This document shows, in pieces, positions 53,899 to 64,000 of a DNA stretch of 64,000 nucleotides. The number at the start of each line of letters is the position of its first letter. The first letter of the stretch is position 1. The notes below the pieces were generated by a model. It worked only from the letters and a program-made list of their open reading frames with translations, was not told the origin of the DNA and did no database searches. Made by a program: the position numbers and the translations under genes. Source of the DNA: Gordionus sp. m RMFG-2023 (lineage: Eukaryota > Nematomorpha > Gordioida > Chordodea > Parachordodidae); the NCBI RefSeq assembly GCF_954871325.1, contig NC_088775.1, positions 87,769,561 through 87,833,560 of the forward strand, given 5' to 3'.

Positions 53899-54843
53899 AT
53901 AAATACAAATATATTTTTAAAAAAAGGTAAATCATTTAGACTATACAAACTTTATAATATTAATTACTGCAAATATGAGGAGGTACTGCACCGATTTTAG
54001 AGGCCGGCCCATTGTTGGGCAAAATTGACTAGATATCAGCTGATCGCCCCATATTCTATGGATACTAAATAACATCTAGGAAAAAATCGAGAAAACCGAA
54101 AACCAATTTAAGAATTTTGGATACCGGTTTTTACAAAAAGTGACGGATTCAATTTTTAAATAGCTAACTTTATCGTTCTAAATTTAAAAAAAAATTTTTC
54201 TTTCTTTGATTTGCAAATGTTTGTAAACAGGAACTAGAATTATTTCTTTTTTACTTTCAAAAAAAATAATTGGGGAATAAGGTACCCTTTTTATTAGATC
54301 CAGGCTCCAAAACTCTGATTAAAATTTTATAATCATAACCATTTCGAAAGATCGGATCAGTTAATTAATAAGATCGAACGATCCGGTCTCAAAATCTGAC
54401 ATTAAAAACCGGATACATTAACTTTAACCACACAAAAATACTCATTGATATGAAACGAAATGATAGGATCATTGTCAAAATGCATATTTAGGTTTCGTAA
54501 AGCAAATAATGTATTAATATAAAATTGTCTATCGGTTAAAAAAAAAAATTAGGGGCCAAGTTGCACCCAAATACATAATCGCTTCAAGAAAATTAAATCA
54601 GTTTCTGTCATATATGATAATATATGGGGTTGACCGATTAGTGTATAAGAGGAAAACAAAGAGAGACCCGCGAAAAAAGAAATTGTGAAGACATACATTC
54701 ATTAATTTTTTTAGATAATTTGAATACTTTTATTGTGGTTGTAAAATGTATGGAATAAAATTTACAAATATAAAAGTTTCTTTCTCTCTTTATGGGGTAA
54801 AATTTTTTTTTAAAAAATGTCGTAATGAAAGAAAGAAAAATAT

Positions 54844-54950
54844 TTATAAACCTCTTCTTTATTCTTGTTTCGAATGGTTCTCCATCGGTTAGGATTGGAA
54901 GGAATAGTTGATTCGTCCCTAAAAATCTCGTTTACCCTTGTAGATACTAT
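54844..54950 (-). CDS. Conserved exon, unit A
   Basis: Minus-strand frame KSAIVSTRVNEIFRDESTIP then SNPNRWRTIRNKNKEE, ending at GAG|GTTTAT. The unit B counterpart (60000-60130) differs mainly by conservative replacements and keeps the frame and donor, which supports coding. Exact start unknown; an internal AG (GCGATAG|TATC) may be the acceptor. No family recognised. Confidence 0.6.
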
Positions 54951-55464
54951 CGCAGATTTATTGACGTGTTTTATTTTAATTTATAAATATTATTATTTAA
55001 TAACTCTTTTTTTAAAAAATATTTATCGTATTTATAAATAGTCGCCTGATTTTATATATCACGTGATGAACTCGTGATTTCTGTAAAGTATAAAAGGGAC
55101 GAATTTCATAATTATCATGACTTCTTACTTTTTTTTTGTAGAATTTGGAGTAGAAAATTTATTAGTTTTAGAGTTGTTGTGAATAGCGTGTATTGGTAGA
55201 GTTTTTTTTATAGTATATAATTTTCAAATATCCATTTATGTTTACAAAATATTCATTAAGAATCTGTAACTAAACGATTTTACGCGTGGTATATGGATTA
55301 TTGAAAGATTTTAAATGTTGATTTTTTGTTTTAAAAAAAAGTAAGATTTCCATTCATTCATTTAGCAATTAAATATTTCCTATTCTTAACTATTAAGATA
55401 TCTGGATGCCAAAAAAGATTACATCAAAATAAATATAATTTTTTTGAAAAAAAGGAAGATATTA

Positions 55465-55545
55465 TTTACAAGAATCAGTATTCACGAGGATGTCATTAGG
55501 TTGGTCCAACTTTAAACTCTCATCTACGACAGTAAATTTAGCCTT
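55465..55545 (-). CDS. Conserved exon, unit B (KFxVxDE)
   Basis: Second copy of the exon at 51883-51962; frame kept, donor TCTT|GTAAAT. A plus-strand ORF overlaps it but is not conserved in the other copies. Confidence 0.58.
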
Positions 55546-56703
55546 TAAAAAAATAATCATATATTATATGTGTATATTTATTAAAATTAAATCAATTTTT
55601 TTTAAAAAAAAATATCAAAAATACAATTCTGGCAAATCCTTATATAAAGAAAAATCTAATAATGGAAGAATAAATTGCAGCATAAACGTTTTCCAATCTT
55701 CTGATATTAGAAACGATTTAATGATTATCGCATTGGATATCAATTTTAAAAGATTACAAAAAAAACCCAAATCTAATAACATAGGGAGCAAAGGTCTCGT
55801 ATTATTTATTTATTTTTAAATATATTTTAAACGTTTTTGTCCATATGTCTTCTATGCCTCTTCCCGCGTGCAAATCTGTGAAGGAAAGCTGATGCATTGG
55901 AGAATCTATCAAAAAAAGGAAGGATACATAAAACAATTTTTTTTTTTAAAAAATGATTCGTACTAGAAACTAGATAGGTGATAGACCTCAATCATACTCT
56001 CTTTGGAGATGACCAAGTTTCTAGAATTCCCAGAGACATCTCTTATCGTTCTTTAACAATACCCAAAAAATTAGAACCTTCGCCATGATTTTGGACAAAC
56101 ACCATAATTGATTTCCGATATACGAAATATGTCAATAAGACATAGCTCAACTCGAAGATTTAAAAGAAAGAAAAAAAACGACCTACCGTACATTTTTAAA
56201 ATGATGCATTTAATCGTACATACTACCATAATTTTAATGTAATATCAATCGTCTAAACAGCCGGCTGTTTAGTATCAACCAGTGTTGTTAAAATAGCGCG
56301 CTATAGCTACCGCTACTGATTGTTAAAATAGCGCGCTACTTTTTTCAGTAGCGGTAGCTATAGCGTGCTACTTTTTAAAAAAAATAGCGATAGCGGTAGC
56401 TTGCTACTATTCGCTACTTTCAATTTTACATAATAAATACATCTAAAAATTATTAAAATATATTTTTTATAAAATCTAAAATTATAATCCTTTTATTTAA
56501 TTTAATTTTGAAATTTATATTTAAAAATATACTTTTGTTATATATTAGATATAAACAGTTGTTAAATAGCAATCTGTATTTAATTTATATTTTGCGCATT
56601 CATTAAATTATATATTTTTGAAATTCCGTTATTGGTATGTCCTTGCTTTTATCTTATTTTATATTTCATTTTACATTTTATATTAAGCATTATAAATCTT
56701 GTT

Positions 56704-56898
56704 ATGTGTGAGATTGTTGAAGATATTGAAATTTCTTTGGAAAATGGGCAAAATATAGATGATCCTTTCCCAAAATTCAAGAAATACTTTAACCTTGAAG
56801 AAAAAATTAATACTGGATATCAGTTTCGGTGCAAGATGTGCCGCAAAATTATCTCTTTAAATCATACGAGCAGCTTTAATTTGAAAAAACATTTAAAG
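56704..56898 (+). pseudogene. hAT transposase exon with BED finger
   Basis: Encodes MCEIVEDIEISLENGQNI, then KKYFNLEEKINTGYQFRCKM and CRKIISLNHTSSFNLKKHLK: a BED-type CxxC...H zinc finger. Donor AAAG|GTAATA. The start ATG at 56704 was chosen because of the compact N-terminus; an in-frame upstream ATG at 56632 gives a hydrophobic leader that is unlikely. Confidence 0.75.
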
Positions 56899-57100
56899 GT
56901 AATATATTAAACAAATTTAATATCAATGTGTAGGCTAATCTTTAATTTTTAAAATAAATTAAAATCAAAAACCAATCATTTTTTTTATATATTCATAAAT
57001 TTTATCTAAATTATTTAAAACATTTTAAAATAGTTATTTCAATCATTTTTATGTACTTATCTCCTACATAATTTTTATTCTAAGTATTTTATAATTTTAG

Positions 57101-57489
57101 ACTGTGCACACTTCAAATTATAAAGAGATTGAAAAATATCTCAAAAGTTTTGGGATAATGGAAGAAGATAAACCCACTTCCAAATCAAATTTAATACAAA
57201 CAAAATTAACCAATTTGGATTCATCAACACCTGGTGTATCCCAAAAATTGGCTGACAAAGTCATTATGAACTTTATAATAGATAAAGTTCAACCATTATC
57301 CTTGGTTGATAATGATTCTTTTATAAAGATGATAAACACTTTTTCTCCACGGACCAAGATATTTTGCCGGCAGACATTGATGGCAAGAATTTTGGAGAGC
57401 TTTAAGGAAATGAAAGAATCTTTGATATTAAATCTATCAGATGTCTCCTACGTCTGTACAACGGCAGATTGCTGGACTCACAATAGAAG
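57101..57489 (+). pseudogene. hAT transposase exon, N-terminal catalytic part
   Basis: Acceptor TTTTAG|ACTGTG. Encodes VHTSNYKEIEKYLKSFG, NFIIDKVQPLSLVDNDSFIK and LNLSDVSYVCTTADCWTHN (first catalytic Asp). Donor AAG|GTAAAA; a 45-bp intron (57490-57534) leads to AYLGVTAHWIDPKN. Confidence 0.8.
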
Positions 57490-57534
57490 GTAAAAATGTT
57501 TTATTTTCTGATTTATAATATGTCATATTTTTAG

Positions 57535-58577
57535 AGCTTATTTAGGAGTAACTGCACATTGGATTGATCCTAAAAATCTTATACGAAAATCTGTAGCGTT
57601 AGCTATAAAGAGAATAATTGGCTGTCAGACTCTATAAAGAGAATAATTGGCTGTCAGACTTATGACATTCTAGCCAATATTATTGCAGAAATCCATAGGT
57701 CTTACAAAATTCAAAACAAGCTTTGTAAGATTTACGGATAATGGGTCTAATTTCCTGAAGGCCTTCAGGTTTTAAATTTATTATAATTTTTTTATAATAT
57801 GATATAAATAATATAGAATATTTGGGGAAGATAATAATAATAACAATACTAGTAATATTCCTGACAAAAATATTGAAGATGTAGAACAAGAAGAGGATGA
57901 TGAAATGGAGTTTGAGATAATTGATGTTCATGACATCCTTGGTTTTAAATTATTTTATATTTAATTTTTCACCAATATAAAATAAAATTTATAATATTTA
58001 GGATCTTCAATAAAGTCTTCTATGTTACCTAGCCATCATCGTTGTTCCTGCCACAACCTAAATTTATTTGCGACAGTGGATGCTGAAGAAGCATTATTAA
58101 ATGAGGATTTTAAAAGAGTATCAAGATCTACATTTTCTAAATGCCAAGCTCTTTGGAATAAACAAAATAAGTCATCAAGGACGTTATTTATTGACACCAA
58201 ACACTACAAGATGGAATAGTGTTTACAATGCTATGAAACTTTTAGCATTGTTTCTAGATGAGAAAAAAATGGGAATGAATTATATATTGGATCAAATGGG
58301 AATACAGTATTTTAATGTGGAGGAGCATACTTTTATTAAAGAATATACTGAAGTATTTTTAATTAACCTCTAGATGCTTTTTTTAAATCTAAAAATACTA
58401 ATTTAAATATTTTTGATGATTTTTTTCATATAAAAAGTTTGTTTATTAAATTTAATACTGCGAGTGCTAGTGCTGAACGATTATTTAGTATGGCAAAGCT
58501 TATACTTTCTGATCGTCGCTCTAGACTTGGGGATGACAGTACCGAAATGTTATTATTATTAAAGTGCAATAATAAAT
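57535..58577 (+). pseudogene. hAT transposase, remaining exons and dimerisation domain
   Basis: Pieces in order: AYLGVTAHWIDPKNLIRK; a 30-bp tandem duplication that shifts the frame near 57600; TDNGSNFLKAFR (second Asp) at ~57735; an acidic exon (DVEQEEDDEMEFEIIDV) at ~57870; LPSHHRCSCHNLNLFAT at 58025; TPNTTRWNSVYNAMKLL at 58190; and SASAERLFSMAKLILSDRRS plus RLGDDSTEMLLLLKCNNK to the stop at 58577. Several frame changes make it non-functional. Confidence 0.75.
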
Positions 58578-59211
58578 AAATTATATATATATGTAACAAA
58601 TTATAGTCATGTTTTTATATCAATATTTTATTTGTGGAAATAAAGTTATGTAAAAAAAAATATTTAAAAAAAAAATCAAAGTAGCTTTAGCTACTTTTTT
58701 TAAAGTAGCTAATAGCGCGCTACTCATTTGAAAACGATAGCGGTAGCAATAGCGCGCTACTTTTTTTATAAAATAGCGGTAGCGCGCTACTTTTAAAAGT
58801 AGCGTTTAACAACACTGGTATCAACTAAACAGTCTAAAAAGCAAAAAAAAAAGTTATAAAAAACAACAATGTCACCGAATGCTTAAAACAAAAAATAAGG
58901 TGTCCTCATTATCATGAGTAGAACAAGTAAAAAAAAAATTAGCAATATACTTCAAAATTAACAAAAAAAAAATATATATCACATAGGAAAAAAAATATGC
59001 CAATATCCGGTCTAATTCGAAAAGAGCATTGTATCCAGGTTTTAAAGCCGGTAAAAATTTATGAAAGAAAATTTAATTAAAAAGAAAAGAGTCATTAACA
59101 AAAGACAGCAGAAGGCTTATGAGATATTGAATTAATTTAGTTATGAGACATTTAAAGTTTAAACATGGTTATTTAAATAAGTGAATTTATATGTAAATAG
59201 CTAACTTGGTA

Positions 59212-59300
59212 GCTGAATTGTTTCCTTCTGGCAATCCTGGGGTAGGCTCTATAATTGGTGATTTTGCTGGTGGCGTGTCAGGAAGATGAAACACAATCTA
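59212..59300 (-). CDS. Conserved exon, unit B (IVFHLPDTP)
   Basis: Counterpart of 53815-53898, differing at a few residues only. It precedes (in transcription) the intron that received the hAT element at 56280-58817. Confidence 0.58.
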
Positions 59301-60012
59301 TAAATACAAAATTAATTATTAAATGGTAAATTATTTATACACCCTTTTAGAGGCTGGCCCGGTGTTGGACGAAATTAAAGAGATATCAGCTGATCACCCC
59401 ATATAAGGGGAAAATGAATAGGCCAATAATATAAAATGTACGTAAATAAAGCAAATGGGGAAAATACCAATTTAAAAAAAATTCGGATGGTTTTAATAAA
59501 AGTGTGCGATACAATTTTAAATAGCTAATTTATCGTTTTAAATTTGACAATGCATTTTCTTTGATTGGCATTTAACAAAGTTTGGAGCCGGAACTGAAAC
59601 CATTTTTTAAGATCCAGATTCCAAAACTCTGATTAAATTTTGCAATCATAACCATTTCGATAGATCGAATCTCTTAATTAACAAGATTGGTCGATCCCGG
59701 ATCGAAAATTGACATTAAAAACCGGCTTAACCACACATGTGGACTGATTAATATGTAAAGAAATATTAGTATCACAAATAATTATTTATTAAAGATACTA
59801 GTTAGAAGGCTTTATTAAATCATCTTCAAAAAGCTATCGCCCCCAAAGCTTATTTACTTTTTGTTAAAGCAAATAATATATTAAGATATAATTGTCCAGC
59901 CAGTTAAAAAAAAACTCGGGGTCAAGTTGCACCCAGGTAAAATAGATTTTTCTTAGTTAGAGAAGAGTGTATTAGTCTTTTTTATAAAAATTCTGTGATA
60001 GAAAAAAAGAAA

Positions 60013-60145
60013 TAAATCTATAAACCGCTTCTTTATTCTTGTTTCGAATGGTCTTCCATCGGTTAGGATGCAAAGAAATAGTTGATTCGTCCCTAAAAAT
60101 TTGGTTTACCCTTTTCGATACTATCGCAGATTGATTGACGTGTTT
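60013..60145 (-). CDS. Conserved exon, unit B
   Basis: Minus-strand KKHVNQSAIVSKRVNQIFRD, then ESTISLHPNRWKTIRNKNKEA, with donor GCG|GTTTAT. Same frame and splice site as the unit A exon at 54844-54950. No family recognised. Confidence 0.6.
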
Positions 60146-60865
60146 TTTCCAGTAAATAATAACCATTTATTTTGAAAATTTAAATATACGATTTTACGCG
60201 TGGTATCTTATGGATAATTAGGATAATGTTGATTTAATTCCCGAATTGACAGGCCTTAAAATAATAGGATATTCATTCAAATACCCGCCCTAGGAAGAAC
60301 CCAAGTGAATTATGCGACCCTCGCATAATGGTGCTGGCTTTTTTCACGCGAGGGAGCTGACAAAACTATATAGGCCAGATACGAATAATAAAAGAGAAAA
60401 CACTAAAAATCCCTTCTTAGTTTTGTTTAATTATATTTAATATTACATAAAATATAACAAATTAATAAAATACTTTTATATTTATTAAGTTGTATAAACA
60501 TTCTTTTTTTAAAAGCCCAATGTACCATTATGAACATCTAAATGGCTTAAATAAACTTGTTAGTTTAGCTCACTCAGTTGTAAAAAAAAAGGAAGATAAG
60601 TTCCTAGATCACTAAAAATGGGGAATGGAATATTCCTTATATGTCATCGATACTACAATACTTACCATAGGTAAATATTGACTTCTTAGCTAAATATCTA
60701 ACATATATATATATATCGAAAATTATCAAAATCTTTAAAAATGGGGGAAGGGGAAGGAATTTCTTAAATATTGCCTATTCTTAATGATTTAGAAGCAGGA
60801 TGCCAAAAAGATTATATCAAAATAAATATTCGTTTTTTTTAAAAAAAAGAAGGTATTATTTACAA

Positions 60866-60945
60866 GAATCCGTATTGCCAAGGACGTCATTAGGTGGGTC
60901 CAACTTTAAACTCTCATCTACGACAGTAAATTTAACCTTAAAAAA
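60866..60945 (-). CDS. Conserved exon, unit C (KFxVxDE)
   Basis: Third copy; very close to the unit B version (KFTVVDESLKLD shared), which suggests B and C separated later than A, or gene conversion. Confidence 0.58.
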
Positions 60946-61169
60946 AATAATCATAAATATATTTATACTTCTTCATTTATTAAAATTACAGTTTTTATTA
61001 AAAAGAATATCAAAAATACAATTCTGGCAAATCCCTAAAAAATATAGCATAAACGTTTCCAATATCCTAATTTTAGAAACGATTAATGATCATCATTGCA
61101 TTGGATATCAATTTTAAAAGATTTAAAAAATGGAAAAAAAAGAAAAGAATAACTTAAATTTGGGTCTGT

Positions 61170-62345
61170 TAAGACCTATGCGCCGGTCGCCGAAATTTTT
61201 AATTAAGCCGAAAACGCGGCCGTTTATGAAAACTAAGTACGTGTTCCGTTGATATGCGTTAGGTCGGTGTATAAATTCTTTTTAAAATAATTTTTAATAT
61301 TTTATTATACAATTTTTTTTCTTCTAACGGTTGGTCAACATCACTGTTTGCAATAATGCTTAAACACAATATTTGCTAGATCTTGGATGACACTGATCCA
61401 AACTCTGATACACGTTTTCAAATTAGCGATTCAAATGAAATCATTAAAAATTAAATGTCTAAACTAGATGGCATAATTTATTTATTATGTTATAAGAGTT
61501 GGAATGCATTACCTCAAACTACCAAACTATGAAGGAACTATTTATTTTCGTTCGAAAATTTTAAAGAGACAGTTGAATTTCTTAAAAATAGGAGTACATT
61601 AAACTTGGCTTTCTTTTAAGAAGTAGAGGAGTAACGCATTTAATAATAAATGATAATGATAGGGGAAATTCTATCAATTAAGAAAAAAATGTCTTGTGTT
61701 ACGATACTTTTTCACAAAATTATCTAGGTGGTATAAGATTCCAAAAAATCAAAAATTGTGTCAAAATGTATAATAGAGCAAAATTGCACATTGTCTAAAT
61801 GAATTATTTTTATAGAGTATGATGATATTAGATCAGTAAGAGGAACTCAAATACAAATTATTAGACAAAGTTAGCAAAACATTCACAAACTATGATTGCC
61901 ATTTAGGTGACTTTGAACAAGAATGACATCGGAAAACGCAATATACATGAATAGATGATCAAATTTCCAAAACTTTCCACTCTAGCCAAAAAAATTCTGT
62001 ACCAGAAACTGGCACATCTAGTGAAAGGGCTTTCTCAACAGCTGAGTTGACGTTTAATTTAAGGAAATCATCTCTATGTCCGACAAATTTAAATAAAATT
62101 ATTTTTATACATGATAGCTATAAAATTACAAAATTGAGTTTGAATTTATAATTAGTTTGGTTTTTAATAAATATCGAATAATATGCCTATAGTGTAATAT
62201 TTTTAATTTAATTTAGATATATTACAAAAAAAATTAATGAAGGTGGGTTGGTTTAAGCCACCTATGTTGACGGTGGCTAAAAGGCGGAGCACAGCTGACT
62301 AGATTTTTAAAAAAAGCCACCGATAGTTTTTTTCGGCGCACAGGT
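61170..62345 (+). mobile_element. Old hAT relic with dimerisation domain
   Basis: The left end (AAGACCTATGCGCCGGTCGCCG) and right end (CGGCGCACAGGTCTAG) are inverted. The plus strand near 62000-62140 reads VPETGTSSERAFSTAELTFN then LRKSSLCPTNLNKIIFIHDS, the hAT dimerisation domain. The rest of the coding region is badly decayed. No clean target duplication, so borders are approximate. Similar CGGCGGCC/GCCGAAAAATAGGC palindromic sequence at 39765-39870 may be a related MITE. Confidence 0.65.
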
Positions 62346-62884
62346 CTAGTGTCTATCATATACTATTTATTTATACGTTCTTATCCATTTGCCTTCTCCT
62401 CCCTTTCCCAAGAGCAAATGGTCTGGTGTTTGAGATATCAGACAGTCTATCAAATAAAAAAAAAAGGAAAAATATGTAAAACAGAACAGTAATTATTAAA
62501 ACATATATTAACGAAATATTTAAATTATAAATCATGGCCCTTTTAAAATTTAATAATTTTTTTAAAAAAATTCTTAGATATACATTTTTTAAGCCAAAAT
62601 ATAACATTTTTTGTCAGTTTTTTTTTCTTCCTTCAAACTTTAAAAAATAAAGCATTTGACCACGAATTTATCATGATGAACTGTATAAGTAATAAATGAA
62701 TAATTTCAACATGTTTGAGCTATTTTTACTATTATTCTTAAAACGGCATATGGTCAATCAATGGTAATCTTGATATAATTATTTAATTCAATTGACCTTT
62801 TAAGTTTATATAATATTAAAACATTAATATCCAAATGATAAACCTTATAAGATATAACATTTACTAACTTAGAATTAGAGGCAT

Positions 62885-62960
62885 CTCGTTTTAAAAAGCT
62901 TGGGATAGGCTCTAGGTCTGGCGACGCAACACTAAATTTTGACTCGTCCGGAATATAAAA
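62885..62960 (-). CDS. Conserved exon, unit C (IVFYIPDES)
   Basis: Diverged third copy of the IVFHLPD exon. The next segment upstream (63090-63170) also matches units A and B weakly. The first conserved exon of unit C is not seen before 64000. Confidence 0.5.
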
Positions 62961-63206
62961 TACGATCTTTTAGTTTTATTTTATTTAATAAATTTACAAT
63001 TGCATATTTAAAATGGATTAATAAATAAATCGTTTTTTTTAAGAGAATACTTTATTAAATATTATTATTAGAGATAAGAGTATAACGTAACCCATATCCA
63101 ATTTTGTTGAGACATATCCAATACAATTTTTCGGATATCGAAGCTGACACAGGCCAATCACCAATATAGGAAAATGGATAAATATTTAGTATATTTAAAT
63201 GTTGTT

Positions 63207-63395
63207 AAATGGCTCATTTGGAGTTGATTTTTTAAAAACGACCAACTCAATATTTTATCCAGCAAAATATTAAGTAACCCCCTTAAGATTTTGTCATAGA
63301 TGGCACAGAAGGTTTAAACATCTATTAACGAAATCACGAGGCTTAGACAATATCTCGCTACTGGCATATTTATACATTTTTAAGCGAGTTGGATA
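63207..63395. mobile_element. MITE relic of the TTGTTAAA family
   Basis: TGTTGTTAAATGGCTCATTT, then TTTTTAAAAACGACCAACTC and CAATATTTTATCC. The right side is a diverged inverse (CATTTTTAAGCGAGTTGG). No target duplication seen. Confidence 0.55.
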
Positions 63396-63399
63396 ATTT

Positions 63400-64000
63400 C
63401 AATATAAAAAAAAGAAGAAATACCATTATATCCTACTTTTTTAAAAAAAATCCATGATACAATATTAAATATTTTGGGGTCATAAATAATTTTTTTTACC
63501 CGCAAATTTTTATATAACAGACCATTTTCAGTTAATATTATTTATAATGCACATGCTTAAATTTTACTAGTTGATTAAAAAAAAAACAATGTTGCAAACC
63601 GATTAAATGTTTTTAACAAAATTGGGAGACTTAATTGAAGTCAGCTGTTCGTCATTTTTATTACGTTCGATAAAGTTAAAAATAAGTATATTAAGATTTT
63701 CCTTTTAAAAAATAGCGGGTTAAATTTGTTTTTTTTAAAAAAAACCGTATCCCTGATTTAGGGACCCACAAGAGTCCCCGACAGGGATTGGTCCTTATAG
63801 ATTATTTTATTTTTTTGTGTTGAATTGGAATGGGGGTGGGGCATAGCTTTGTCGTAAGTGCCCTCCTAACCGATTAATTTTTTACTTTGAATTAAATTTA
63901 CTTGTTTTTACTTTTCTATGTTGAGCAGTCTGCCGTAGAAATAACGGCGAAAAAAATTAATAGATTAATAGTGCGCACAAATTGAGCGTTTCAAACGCTG
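63400..64000. other. Window end, no gene seen
   Basis: A+T-rich with short G runs (GGAATGGGGGTGGGGC near 63830). No coding frame; the missing 5' exon of unit C was not found here. Confidence 0.5.

Larger units (their letters stand above)
51865..54980 (-). other. Tandem unit A of a triplicated minus-strand gene family
   Basis: Unit A shares an ordered series of conserved segments with unit B (55440-60170) and, partly, unit C (60830 to ~63180). In transcription order: 54950-54840 (VSTRVNEIFRDES), ~54050-53985, 53900-53815 (IVFHLPDTPLAKSPI), ~52480-52350, 52305-52205 (after an acceptor TTGATAG) and 51960-51885 (KFIVQDEGLNMGSLKDIT, donor CCT|GTAAAT). Segments with open frames are more similar between units than the sequence between them. 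I do not recognise the protein. A MITE (52905-53244) is inserted in this unit. Confidence 0.6.
56280..58817 (+). mobile_element. hAT transposon in unit B, perfect 8-bp TSD
   Basis: Ends CAGTGTTGTTAAAATAGCG and CGTTTAACAACACTG, flanked by identical GTATCAAC (56272-56279 and 58818-58825). Subterminal arrays of TAGCGCGCTAC and GTAGCGGTAGC are inverted between the ends. 2,538 bp. It codes a spliced transposase with breaks, including a 30-bp tandem duplication near 57600-57660. It is absent from unit A at the homologous site. Confidence 0.93.
55440..60170 (-). other. Tandem unit B of the triplicated family
   Basis: Same order of conserved segments as unit A, enlarged by the 2.54-kb hAT element at 56280-58817 inserted between the ~52.35/56.1-kb and ~52.9/58.85-kb homologous segments. 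The flanking AACAGTCTAAAAAGCAAA sequence after the insertion matches unit A at 52.76 kb, showing the pre-insertion state. The segment at 55845-55915 (after acceptor TTGATAG) is conserved in all units but open in two frames, so its frame is uncertain. Confidence 0.65.
60830..63180 (-). other. Tandem unit C of the triplicated family (partial)
   Basis: Shares with A and B the KFxVxDE exon (60866-60945), the segment after TTGATAG (62370-62455; MDKNV in one frame), the IVFYIPD exon (62885-62960) and GCTGACACAGGCCAATCACC near 63150. It contains the hAT relic at 61170-62345. Its 5' part lies beyond the window or is lost. Confidence 0.55.

Noticed and set aside
1-64000. Search for tRNA, rRNA, CRISPR arrays and bacterial operons
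   Set aside because: No tRNA cloverleaf, rRNA segment, regular spacer array or operon-like gene string was noticed.

Overview
The window is eukaryotic nuclear DNA, very A+T-rich, with genes split by GT-AG introns. Some introns are only 42-45 bp and others run to several kb full of transposons. A metazoan HELQ orthologue, a U2 snRNA gene and a mobile-DNA load dominated by hAT, PIF/Harbinger, Tc1/mariner-type and R2-like LINE families point to an invertebrate animal. I cannot name the phylum or species. Nothing prokaryotic is present.

Layout. 1-24.1 kb: the HELQ DNA helicase gene on the minus strand. I modelled 16 coding exons (24127 down to 3860); all junction phases agree and give 1,011 codons. 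The last ~100 residues of the family are not seen. Its introns and downstream flank hold a hAT element with perfect ends (1047-2443), three small TTA-flanked MITEs, hAT-like MITEs, a long inverted repeat with a 36-bp minisatellite, an R2-like LINE relic, a Tc1/mariner relic and a 2.17-kb foldback element (20667-22840). 25-37 kb: a LINE reverse-transcriptase relic, a 2-kb Harbinger-like element with TTA duplications (27447-29440), a small LTR-bearing element with 341-bp repeats (30016-31963), a U2 snRNA gene (32856-33043, minus) and another LINE relic. 37.4-40.2 kb: the 3' part of an unrecognised minus-strand host gene, three exons with matching phases. 40.6-45.25 kb: a large imperfect palindrome whose arms hold head-to-head mariner-type transposase copies plus a duplicated exon, the right arm being split by a hAT MITE.

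45-64 kb: a decayed transposon-like protein gene, a near-complete hAT element (47372-50274), and three tandem copies of a ~4-5 kb minus-strand unit with conserved exon-like segments. The middle copy was later hit by another hAT element (56280-58817). A further hAT relic lies at 61.17-62.35 kb.

HELQ, U2 and the two unrecognised minus-strand genes look like host genes; most of the rest is mobile DNA. Nested insertions and matching target-site duplications give an order of events: several hAT, Harbinger and foldback insertions are recent, while the LINE and mariner copies are older. Splice junctions come from frame, GT-AG and family similarity read by eye; no alignment was run.
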